From assembly GCA_016198755.1 (NCBI GenBank), contig JACQIB010000001.1, forward strand, positions 129,178 to 193,177: a DNA stretch of 64,000 nt, written 5' to 3'. Of this stretch, positions 49,621 to 58,400 are shown piece after piece. The translations under genes and the position numbers were made by a program. Each line of letters opens with the position of its first letter. Position 1 is the stretch's first letter. Source of the DNA: Candidatus Aenigmatarchaeota archaeon. Lineage in GTDB: Archaea > Aenigmatarchaeota > Aenigmatarchaeia > Aenigmatarchaeales > JACQIB01. The notes under the pieces are model-generated. The model was not told the DNA's origin. It did no database searches and worked only from the letters and a program-made list of their open reading frames with translations.

Positions 49621-50385
49621 ATGGTTTTCGAGCTTGTTAGATTTGCGGTTGTGCTTGCAGCAGTTGGATACTGCGGATACAAGGATTTGAAAACTTCAGA
49701 TGTGCCTGCAGAGCCAATAATTGTAGGAGCCATTTTAGGATTAGTTTTATTTTGGGCAGATGGATTTTCAAATATTCAGGCTGCTTTTACAAACCTGCTG
49801 ATTTTCTCTGGAATTGGCGCCTTATTTTATTTTACAGGCAGCTGGGGAGCAGGCGATTCAGCTGTTCTGGTTCTGTCAGGCTTCCTTTTCCCGAAAGATC
49901 CTTTGTTAACAATTTTCACTGTCTTTTCAGTTGGTTTAGCTTACTCAACTTTCTATATACTATTTTATTCCTGGAAAAACGGGAAACTTGGGAAAATAAA
50001 GAGTGCCTGTAAAGGCTTTCCTCTCCTCTCTTTACCAATAGCTCCTGCAGCAGCTTTAACAGTTTTCTTTTTGTCTCCAGCACCCCTATCTCTTTCAGCA
50101 ATCCTTTCATTAGCAGTCCTTTTCGTTCTTTTAATGCCTATATTATATGTAGTTTTCAAGGAAAGTGAAACCCTGTTTAGAAAAAGAATACCAACAAAAC
50201 AGCTGAAAGAGGGTGATATGCTTGCAGAGCCTGTTGCAGGAGTTGGTTCAAAGCTTGTGCGTGGTTTGACCAAAATAGAAATAGGCAGAATTAAAAAAAT
50301 TAAAAAGTTTATTTTAATTAAAGACGGAGTAAGGTATACTCCGGTTTTTTTCATTTCACTTTTGGTTCTGTTACTTTTAGCCTGA
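49621..50385 (+). CDS. Prepilin/prearchaellin peptidase (A24 family)
   Basis: A 254-residue membrane aspartyl protease that trims class III signal peptides of type IV pilins or archaellins. The two catalytic Asp motifs are visible: YCGYKDLKTSDVPAEP near residue 20 and the GxGD element SWGAGDSAVLV near 80. About six membrane helices are predicted, and a soluble C-terminal segment (KQLKEGDMLAEPVAGVGSKLVRGLTKIEI) resembles that of archaeal members. It implies pili in this organism, though no pilin gene was identified in the window. Confidence 0.92.
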   Translation: MVFELVRFAVVLAAVGYCGYKDLKTSDVPAEPIIVGAILGLVLFWADGFSNIQAAFTNLLIFSGIGALFYFTGSWGAGDSAVLVLSGFLFPKDPLLTIFTVFSVGLAYSTFYILFYSWKNGKLGKIKSACKGFPLLSLPIAPAAALTVFFLSPAPLSLSAILSLAVLFVLLMPILYVVFKESETLFRKRIPTKQLKEGDMLAEPVAGVGSKLVRGLTKIEIGRIKKIKKFILIKDGVRYTPVFFISLLVLLLLA

Positions 50386-51681
50386 ACTCCACCTAAACCA
50401 GTCTGCTGTTTCAGAGGTTGTTGTAAGATTGAGGGTTGCAATGTTGTTTGTTTCATTAAGTTCAGAAACTTCTTCCAGATCATCCAGCTTAACAGCAAGT
50501 AGAGGCGCTGTGCTGTTCAATGGGCCATTTGAAACAGTAGAATTCAGGAAAAGGAAGGAAAATACATAAGACTGGTTTACAGTCAATCCTGCATGGTTCA
50601 ATTTTGTTGTGTTGAATATTGTTCCGGATGAGTTTGAGAGAGTAAGATTTACAAGGAAGCCAGTGCTGGCTGCAGTTCCTGTGTTGTTAACAGTTAAGTA
50701 AATCCTGTAGTAATTCTCAGTGTAATTATAACGAACAGAAGCATTTCCAACCACAAAGTCAGGCTTTGGGGCTTGAGTAGTGGTAGTTGTGCTGGTAGTG
50801 GAAGTTGTTGTTGTGTTTGCAGTTGTTGTAGTTGTGTTCAGTGTTGTAGTTGTTGTATTTGCAGTGGTTGTTGTTGGAACTGTTGTTGTAGTTGAAGTTG
50901 TTGTTGTAGAGCTGGTTGTAGTAGTGGTTGTTGTAACAGCTCCGGAGAAAATATCCAGCCAGCCTATGTATCTAGTGAAGTTCCCTCCTGAGCAGAGTGT
51001 AAGCTCAACACTTCCAGTTGAGTTTGGAACATCAAATCCACCTTTACACTTCCCTTCAGATATAGTGCACTCACCTAAAACAGAGCCTGTGCAGGCAAAG
51101 CGGGAGCTCTCATTCTCCCCGGCAATTTTAAGGGAAAGTTTTGTTCCAGAGCAGCTGTTGCATAAAAGATCTCCGGTAAATTCAACCCTCTCCCCAAAAG
51201 AAACATTGCCCTTTGAAAAGCCTAAAATATGGTTTATACCCCCAGTATAGCCAACATATTTCCCTGGGAATGTGCATGTGCTGTTAGCTGGAGGAATCAT
51301 GCACAAATAGTCTGGCCTGTACTGCTGCGGGCTAAGTATATCCTGCTGCAGCCCTAAAGCAACAAAACAGAGGGGCTGGTTAGTAAATGAATCCATCCAG
51401 ACAGTGAGAGAGCTCTTGTTTTCCGGTGTGGAAGCTATAACTCTCCAATAAGGTTTTATTTCCATCTGCTCTCCGCAGCTCTGCCTTATGTTTCCTATAT
51501 TGTTTGAAATAGTGTTATTGTCCAGAAAAACAGCTGTTACTGTTGAGTTTGGGAAACTGGAAAGGAAGTTTTTGAAAATCTCAGTTCCCTTTGCAACAGA
51601 AGCAGGATCAGACTGCCCTGTGCACCCAGCAGCAAGTACAACAACAAGAGCAAAAACAATTATTCCTTTCAATTTTGTCAC
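50377..51681 (-). CDS. Lipoprotein with Thr-rich stalk and C-terminal CARDB domain
   Basis: A 434-residue exported lipoprotein. Signal peptide and lipobox MTKLKGIIVFALVVVLAAGC are followed by a Cys-containing domain (residues 25-240, with several Cys pairs), a Thr/Asn-rich linker of roughly 55 residues (247-302), and a CARDB domain (PDFVVGNASVRYNYTENYYRIYLTVNNTG, residues 306-425). The many NxT/S sites suggest N-glycosylation and the linker suggests O-glycosylation. It ends 9 bp inside the prepilin peptidase gene (convergent). Confidence 0.82.
   Translation of the reverse strand: MTKLKGIIVFALVVVLAAGCTGQSDPASVAKGTEIFKNFLSSFPNSTVTAVFLDNNTISNNIGNIRQSCGEQMEIKPYWRVIASTPENKSSLTVWMDSFTNQPLCFVALGLQQDILSPQQYRPDYLCMIPPANSTCTFPGKYVGYTGGINHILGFSKGNVSFGERVEFTGDLLCNSCSGTKLSLKIAGENESSRFACTGSVLGECTISEGKCKGGFDVPNSTGSVELTLCSGGNFTRYIGWLDIFSGAVTTTTTTTSSTTTTSTTTTVPTTTTANTTTTTLNTTTTTANTTTTSTTSTTTTTQAPKPDFVVGNASVRYNYTENYYRIYLTVNNTGTAASTGFLVNLTLSNSSGTIFNTTKLNHAGLTVNQSYVFSFLFLNSTVSNGPLNSTAPLLAVKLDDLEEVSELNETNNIATLNLTTTSETADWFRWSSG
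50776..50940 (-). repeat. Thr-rich low-complexity linker (ACA/ACT repeats)
   Basis: The coding strand here is almost pure ACN triplets encoding runs of Thr with scattered Ser, Ala and Asn. It produces a spurious Val-rich ORF on the other strand (50780-51250). Such stalks are typical of glycosylated surface proteins. Confidence 0.8.
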
Positions 51682-52499
51682 TTCTTCTCTTTCTTTTTCC
51701 TAATCTCCTGTTTTACTGTCTCCAGTCTTTCCCTCCAGCCAGCTTCAGCAGCATGCTTTTCCCTTACCTTTTTCAATCTATGTAACTTGCCCTGTATCTC
51801 CCTCAACTGCTGCAGCAAAGTTCCATGCAAAGTATCAGTAAAGCTCATTGTCCCGTTCTCATAGATCGTGTTTCCAACAACTATAGTGGCCCACTTGCTC
51901 ATTTCTTCAGCCCTTTCTTTCGTGTTTACACCGCCCCCATAAAACAAATGAGCTTTTTTCAAGTTCTCTTTAACAGCCTGTACAATAGCAGGATCCCCAT
52001 AGGTGCCAGAATACTCTATATACACACTAGGCATGTTAAAGAAACGTTCAGCTAATACAGCTGTTGCAACCACATCCTCCTTCGGTATTGGCTTAGCTTT
52101 GGAAATTTTGGCAGCAGCACATTTAGGATTTAAAATAATCAGGGCTTCCGGAACAACAATATCCCAGTTTATCTCTTTCGAGTCCCTTTTTATCCAGTCT
52201 ACATGTATCCCGTTGATAAACTTTGAAACATCAGTGTTAAAAACAGACTGCACAAAAATCCAGTCCACACCCTTATAGATAAGGCAGTTTGGATTTGAAG
52301 GCTTCAGAACCACAGGCACATCATAGTTTTTAAGCATCCTTAGAACTTCCAGAACATTGTTCCTGTTCATGTTCTGGGATCCAGCTACAATAATGGCATC
52401 AGTATCAGTTTCCATTATCTGGTCCAGAACCTTTTCCGATATTTTCCTGTCAGGATCCAGCTGTGTAACATGCTTCCATTTTCTCCATTCTTCGCTGAT
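51678..52499 (-). CDS. Geranylgeranylglyceryl phosphate synthase (GGGPS), non-standard start or frameshifted 5' end
   Basis: GGGPS makes the first ether bond of archaeal lipids. The track's ORF (start 52415) lacks the first strand of the TIM barrel. Upstream, in frame, I read EEWRKWKHVTQLDPDRKISEKVLDQI, which contains the essential TxLDPD motif, so the protein truly begins near 52499. No ATG, GTG or TTG exists in frame there: a stop (TGA) precedes ATC AGC GAA GAA. A Shine-Dalgarno-like AGAGGGGG lies 5 nt before that ATC. Either ATC is the start, or one base was gained (TTG at 52503 would then fit). Total length would be 273 residues. G1P dehydrogenase is 17 bp upstream. Confidence 0.85.
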   Translation of the reverse strand: MSEEWRKWKHVTQLDPDRKISEKVLDQIMETDTDAIIVAGSQNMNRNNVLEVLRMLKNYDVPVVLKPSNPNCLIYKGVDWIFVQSVFNTDVSKFINGIHVDWIKRDSKEINWDIVVPEALIILNPKCAAAKISKAKPIPKEDVVATAVLAERFFNMPSVYIEYSGTYGDPAIVQAVKENLKKAHLFYGGGVNTKERAEEMSKWATIVVGNTIYENGTMSFTDTLHGTLLQQLREIQGKLHRLKKVREKHAAEAGWRERLETVKQEIRKKKEKK

Positions 52500-52516
52500 T
52501 CAAACCCCCTCTGAGC

Positions 52517-53566
52517 TTAAGCTATAACCCCTGTTTTTCTTGCCAACTCTTCCGCGGTTTGAGCATTTAAGGCTTTCTGCTCGAGTATAGTATATCTATC
52601 CTTTCTTATATTGCCTGCCAGAACCAGCGCTCTTACTATATCCCTTTCCCCAACCCCCAGCTCAGAAGCAGTTATAGGGCAGCCAATTTCCCTTATTGTT
52701 GCCCGTATCCTCTGCCATGGTAACCCATGTAAATAGCTCATCATTATACACCCTATAGCAACCTGTTCCCCATGAAACCTTCTCCCTTCAGGCAGAATAG
52801 AGTCTAAAGCATGGGAAAACATATGCTCAGACCCTGAAGCAGGCCTGCTGTTCCCTGTTATGCACATTGCTATACTCGAGCTTATCAATGACTCAACCAA
52901 ATTTCTTAATCCTCTCTCTTCCCTATTCCTTATCATTTCAGCAGAGTCTACAACCATGTTTGCGCTTAACAAAGTTAAAGCAGAAGCATAGTCTGAAAAT
53001 GTCTCTCCTGTTACTTTAGAAGAGAGCTTCCAGTCCTCTATAGCCGTTAACTTCCCAATCATATCCCCTGCTCCAGCAGCTATTAACCTCTGCGGAGCTT
53101 TAGCCATTATTGTTGTATCAGCTACAATAGCTTCCGGTACATGAGCAAGAAAAGAGTAGTTTGTATGGTTTTCGCTCAATGTAGCCCTTGGACTGGCAAT
53201 CCCATCATGGGAAGGGGCTGTTGGAACTGAAATAAACGGAATCCCTGCACGGAAGCTCGCATATTTTGCAATATCTATAACCCTGCCTCCCCCAACAGCA
53301 ACCACAAACCTATACTCTCTAGCTCTTTCAATCAGCTTTCCAAGTTCATGCTTCTCTATACTTTCCACAACCTCTGTTTCCACAGGATATCCAGCTCCTG
53401 AAAGAACTTCAGAAACCCTTTTCCCTCCAATTCCCATTGTTTTAGGCCCAGAAACCAGCAGACAGGCTCCCGATAGCAAAAGGTCTTTGCAAACATCCCC
53501 AACCTTCTCTGTAACCCCCTCCCCTATCAGAATCTCAGCAGGCATCTGTATCTTATGGATACCCAT
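52517..53566 (-). CDS. egsA: sn-glycerol-1-phosphate dehydrogenase
   Basis: Makes the sn-glycerol-1-phosphate backbone that defines archaeal membrane lipids. The 349-residue protein has the NAD(P) loop VVAVGGGRVIDIAKYASF near residue 90, SVPTAPSHDGIASP near 118, and zinc ligands in GSEHMFSHALD near 240 and FHGEQVAIG near 260. It is followed by GGGPS, which uses its product, so the two form a lipid-headgroup operon. Confidence 0.96.
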   Translation of the reverse strand: MGIHKIQMPAEILIGEGVTEKVGDVCKDLLLSGACLLVSGPKTMGIGGKRVSEVLSGAGYPVETEVVESIEKHELGKLIERAREYRFVVAVGGGRVIDIAKYASFRAGIPFISVPTAPSHDGIASPRATLSENHTNYSFLAHVPEAIVADTTIMAKAPQRLIAAGAGDMIGKLTAIEDWKLSSKVTGETFSDYASALTLLSANMVVDSAEMIRNREERGLRNLVESLISSSIAMCITGNSRPASGSEHMFSHALDSILPEGRRFHGEQVAIGCIMMSYLHGLPWQRIRATIREIGCPITASELGVGERDIVRALVLAGNIRKDRYTILEQKALNAQTAEELARKTGVIA

Positions 53567-53573
53567 AACAGCT

Positions 53574-54728
53574 CTATTCTCCTTTAAGGCTTTTATACCT
53601 TTTCAGCCAGTCTAAAAATCCAGTTTTCTCCCCTTCTTTAGCAAGCTTTTCCAGCTCTTCTCTCCCTATCCACTGCAGAACCTCTCCCTTTTCCAGTTCT
53701 GTTGTTAAAACAGTAAGCCCAGTTTCCTTTAACCTTTCCCCTATCTCCTGCGAACAAAAAACAGCAGCAGGCTCTTTTTCAACCAAAAACTTCACTGCTC
53801 CAGTCCCCCTCTCCTTTATTATAGCAACAGCCTTTCCTTTCAGTGTTCCAAACTCCCTCTCAGCCCTTTCAATACTCTCCCTGCTCAAATCAAACACCGG
53901 ATAAACAGGTATTCTCCCTTCCAGCACAATTCCAGCAGCCTCCTTTGCTGCAACCTCCCTTTTCTCAGAATCTCTTCTCAGCCCTCTCTCTTTCTGCAGT
54001 TCCCACTGCAGCTGTTTTATCATTCCCTCCCTCACAGCTATCTCCCGTTCTTTTAACACAGCCCTTCTTGCTGTTTCATTCCTCTTCCTCTGTTCCTCCT
54101 GCTCCCTTTCTAAATTCTTTTCCAGCCCCTTTATTTTTCCCTCTATTTTTTCAATATACTGCTTTTGTAATTTTACTCTGTTTTCCAGTTCTTTTCTCAG
54201 TTTTTCCTCTGCACTCTTTATTCTCGGCTTTTCTATCTCCCTTTCTATTTCCTTTTCCTCCATAGGTTTTTCTATCCTTTCCAGAGCCTCAGCAATATTT
54301 TTAGCTTTTCCCCCAATCAAAAGTTCCCTAACTTCCCCAGCTTTCTCCCCCACAGAATCCTTTATTTTCGCAAACCCCCGTGCATGTGCTCTGTAAGCAA
54401 TCAAAGCAGCAGCCAGCGCATCCCTCTCATGCTGGTTTTTCAGCTCCTCCCCTTTAGCAATCTCAATCTTCTTTTCAACCTCAATATCCCTCTCAGGCAA
54501 AAATAATTCACAGTTAAAGCTTGCAGCAATTTTTCTCAGCGCCTCTCCAGCCCTTTCTCTATCCCCAGCAACCAAAAAAGGCTTCCCAAACTCTATTGCC
54601 CGCTCAATAACCCAGTTTATTCCCACAGTTTTCGCACTTTCTACAGCAAGAATATTCCCCTCTAAATCCAGAACAGCAAATGCAGTTGTTAATCCCGGAT
54701 CCACACCCAGAATAATTTCCTTTCCCAT
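53574..54728 (-). CDS. DUF460/COG2433 protein: RNase H-like domain plus coiled coil
   Basis: A 384-residue archaeal protein. Residues 1-130 form an RNase H-like (RuvC-type) domain: ILGVDPGLTTAFAVLDLEGN with the catalytic Asp of strand 1, and NQHERDALAAALIAYRAH near 98. A long charged coiled coil follows (residues 150-285), then a C-terminal alpha/beta part (VAIIKERGTGAVKFLV). Family members are often longer (about 600 residues). The function is unknown; nucleic-acid processing is suggested by the fold. ATG 54728 is preferred to 54734. Confidence 0.88.
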   Translation of the reverse strand: MGKEIILGVDPGLTTAFAVLDLEGNILAVESAKTVGINWVIERAIEFGKPFLVAGDRERAGEALRKIAASFNCELFLPERDIEVEKKIEIAKGEELKNQHERDALAAALIAYRAHARGFAKIKDSVGEKAGEVRELLIGGKAKNIAEALERIEKPMEEKEIEREIEKPRIKSAEEKLRKELENRVKLQKQYIEKIEGKIKGLEKNLEREQEEQRKRNETARRAVLKEREIAVREGMIKQLQWELQKERGLRRDSEKREVAAKEAAGIVLEGRIPVYPVFDLSRESIERAEREFGTLKGKAVAIIKERGTGAVKFLVEKEPAAVFCSQEIGERLKETGLTVLTTELEKGEVLQWIGREELEKLAKEGEKTGFLDWLKRYKSLKGE

Positions 54729-54761
54729 GCGCAATTATTGTGTCCAGAAACTTAAATAAGC

Positions 54762-54986
54762 TCATCGCCTAGCAATTGGGTGCTGGCTGCGGACATGCCT
54801 AAGCATTTCCCCAACATTCTTAAATGGCCCATGAGGCTTCTCATTTCCCCTATCCAAAAGCTCCTTCACAACCTCTGGCCTGAGTCTCTCAGGCTTTCCT
54901 GTTACAGGACAGGTATATTCTATGGCTGCCGTTTCCAGTACCCTTTGATCATATTCCCTTCCCCGATTCCCATAACCTTCTGCCAT
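54762..54986 (-). CDS. Small hypothetical protein
   Basis: A 74-residue basic protein with no recognised domain; TCPVTGKPERLRPEVVKELLDRG is the most structured part, and it ends RHVRSQHPIARR. The longer start at 55082 would overlap the divergent RelE-like gene; ATG 54986 has TTTATATA about 27 nt upstream and is preferred. Confidence 0.6.
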   Translation of the reverse strand: MAEGYGNRGREYDQRVLETAAIEYTCPVTGKPERLRPEVVKELLDRGNEKPHGPFKNVGEMLRHVRSQHPIARR

Positions 54987-55063
54987 AGATAAAATCTCTC
55001 TTTGCCCTATATAAATAAAATCTTTTTTATCCGCTAATCGTCGGTTTTTTCCAAACAAAATCG

Positions 55064-55375
55064 ATGCCTTTACATCTCTCAAAAACCTATAATCTATCAG
55101 TGGAAGAATATTCTGTTCTCTATATGCCTAAAGCAGAAAACGCTATAGATAAACACACAAGGAAGAACATCCACCAGAGAAGAATAATAGATAAAAAGCT
55201 TGATAAAATAAAGCTTAACCCATATTCTTATGGGGAACCCCTCAGAGGGGATTTGAAAGGAAAATACAGCGTACATATAGATACCCACTTTATTCTTATT
55301 TACAGCGTGGACGAGAAAGTGCACAGCATTATAATAGAAGGATACGGGAAGCACGACAAAGAATATAATATCTAA
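55064..55375 (+). CDS. RelE-like toxin, apparently without antitoxin
   Basis: A 103-residue protein whose second half (RIIDKKLDKIKLNPYSYGEPLRGDLKGKYSVHIDTHFILIYSV) matches the RelE/ParE fold, with the GKYSVHID...LIYSV strands. The N-terminal 40 residues are longer than in the toxin at 44.9 kb. No antitoxin gene precedes it; the only neighbour is the divergent 74-residue gene, which could play that part. An orphan toxin-like ribosome-binding protein is possible. Confidence 0.75.
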   Translation: MPLHLSKTYNLSVEEYSVLYMPKAENAIDKHTRKNIHQRRIIDKKLDKIKLNPYSYGEPLRGDLKGKYSVHIDTHFILIYSVDEKVHSIIIEGYGKHDKEYNI

Positions 55376-55415
55376 GTCCGAAATTTTATTTGCTTTAGAA
55401 ACTTAAAAATCACAA

Positions 55416-58400
55416 CTAGCGTTTTGTTTTCGAAGGTTTATCTCTTAAGTTTAAATTCATAATACGGACAGAATTATCTTTCTGTTTTCTGGCTGCATCT
55501 GCAAACCTTCTCACATCCTGCTTAAGCAGATCGTCATTTATATACAGTTCGTTGTCAGAGCCGGCACGTTGCAAAACAACCACATATTTGTATTTATCGC
55601 CAAATATTGACTCTGGTGGTTGCGGTGGGTTTTTGCCTGTGAAATTTTCGGAGAATACGATATCGTATCTATTTGCACCCAACACATCTAAAACACCTTC
55701 CACAATCTTTCCTATAACATCTTTTCCACCCTTGTTTTTTCTTAATATTGTAAGGCGGTTATTAACATCTTCAGCAGCAATGTGGCTTGTTGTCTGAGTA
55801 TCCAAAAACCCTGTAGCCGGCAAAGAAAACACCTTTTCTGAATCAGAAAGTTTTATTGAGCCTTTCTGCGGATTAGTTAAAGTCCTTTTTCCCTGAGCAT
55901 CATACTTGACAAATGTTATTGAAAACTTTTCTGTTCCATCCGACTGTTTAACAGATTCAGGATGTTTCGCGAAATAATCTTTCAACTTTTTGTTAACAAC
56001 TTTGAACTGCAAATCTTTTGCGGTGTCAGGGACAAAAATATACTCTCCAACTCCTAAATCTCCGGAGGAAATTGTATTTTGTTGGGTTTCATATTTCCCA
56101 GTTTTATAATCCATTCCTATATGATATTGCTTTCCATTCAGAGAATAGTAAGCATGCAAATCCAAGTCCGCTTTTTCATTTGAAGCAGGGCCGCTCGCAC
56201 CTCCGAACAATCCCCCGACAAAATTTGAAACAGAGTCTGCTGCATCTCCTGCGGAATCAGCAATTGCTTCCCCTGCATTCTGCGCAGCTTCTCCTGCTTG
56301 TCCAGCTGCATCAGAAACTGCTCCTATCATGTTTGACATAAATTTTGTTTTAATTTCAACTTCTGCTGAGCCATCCACATCAAGATTATTTTTAGTTAGC
56401 ATGAATTGCGCGTTTGTCATGCCTTCATCTATTATATCACCATTATTTTTTAAAGTTCCTGCGATTGTTATCTGATCAATACCACTTGCTAATGTGTTTA
56501 CTTTGTAAACAACAACCGCTGTATCAGGCGCGCCGCGGTCAAAATAAGTTAATGCTGGGTTGCGCGTTCTTGCTTCAACAAAATATCTCGTCCCAATTAT
56601 ATAAGACAATATTGGAGTTGCTCTTGTTGTAAGAACTTTGTTGGCTTTGTTAGCCTGTTGCAGAGAATATTTTCCATCTTTCAATTTCACATCTTCACTA
56701 CTCCAACCGGCTTTTATTCTTGTGAAGGCGTCCATGAGAGGCGGAAAATTATCTCCAAGTTCATAAGTACTATACATAACACCCCAACTTCTGATATTAC
56801 TCTCTCCAAATAGAGTCGGTTGCCCAGCAAGGCTGGCAGGATAGAGCTCCATAGTCTGTCCCAATGAGTGTCCGAGTTCATGTGAAGGGACTCCCATACT
56901 ACTATATTCTCTGATTAGCATATCACCATCAAAGCCAGTGAAACCATAACCCATTTCCATAATTTTACCTGCAGCGCCGTCACGTGGCAACACGACTATT
57001 ATTTTACCTTCAGTGCCTGTAAAACTTCCCCTTGTTTCTCCGGTTGCCGCTTCTATGGCATCTGCTACCAAAAGTGGAATAAGGCCCACACTGGCGCCAT
57101 GTAGTGGATTCTGGGCAACATAAACCCATTTTCCATTGTTATCGAAAATTTTCCAGGTAAATCCAACTCTTCCATTTGAAGCTTCGTGATAATATTTATT
57201 CGTTCGTGAAAAAAGAATATTTTCATATTCATACTTATCCCAGCCGTCGCAGTCATCGTTTTCTCCGTAGCCTGTGAATCCATCTCCGTCCCTATCGCGA
57301 CCATCGCCGCATCTTATTGGTTTTATATTATCATACAAAGCCAGCACGACCCCAACCTTTATTGTTTTTTGCGCTGACCATTCTGCAACATTTATTTTTA
57401 TTTTTCCTTTATATTCACCGTCAACCGCCATTGAAATGTTATGTTCACCTTCTGCAAAGTACCTGTATATTCCATCGCTATCAAAAACTCTTGTTATCTC
57501 TTTGTCTATACCGAGTGCAGTCAATTCTTTTTTATAATTATTTTTGATCAAAAGTCTTCCGAGGCTTTCTCTGGAAATAGAAGAGCCGTCTATAGGTAGA
57601 GTTATTGAAATATTTTCTATTTTATCTCCATCATCAAATGTGAAATATAAGGAAAAGTTTCTATCAAAATCTTCTGGTATAATAAACTCCCGTTCTCCGA
57701 TGCCAGATCCAAAAAAGTCTGACCCAATTTTTACAGCAGATCCATCTCTCCTTGTATAAGAAGCTGAAAGATATATGATTCCTTCTGAATAGCCGCTTGA
57801 ATTTGTTCTCAAATAAAGTTTGTCTCCTGCTTTCACGTTCATTGCCGGAGAGATATAATTTTTATCTTTAGAAGCCTCTATCTTCATTGATGGAATCCGA
57901 ACGACATAGCTTCTAAAAGGAAGTGGCATGATAATTTTATATTTCTTCCCGTTCCACTCATCAAACCACTCAACTTTTTTTCCAGAAACATTTCCAACAG
58001 GCTCGAACCAAACCAAATCCCCTTCTTTCACTCCTTCAAGCGCGCCGTCTTTGCTTTCAGTTAATACCCAGTCATCTTTGCGGAAGGAGGCTTTCGGAGT
58101 TATGGGTTCAGAACTTCCCTGTGAACCAATTTGGTCTGGTGATGAACCAGATGATTGACTCTGGTCTGATGGCTGTGCAGAAGATGTAGACAAGGTTTTC
58201 GCTGTTATTATACTTTGCTTCAGGTAAACTCCATTTTTAATAGCACCAACTTCGATATCATAAGATATGCCAGGTTCCAAACCCGCAACAGTGTAATAAA
58301 TGCCTGTAACAGTTGCACTTGAAGCCCAGGAAGGCTCTCCGGTTTTTTTGTTTTTTACAGAATAGGAAGAAGCATCTGGGTATGAATTCCAAAGAAGCGA

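Noticed and set aside
50780-51250. 156-residue Val-rich ORF on the plus strand
   Set aside because: It is the antisense of the Thr-codon repeat in the lipoprotein gene; the Val runs come from GTN complementing ACN triplets.
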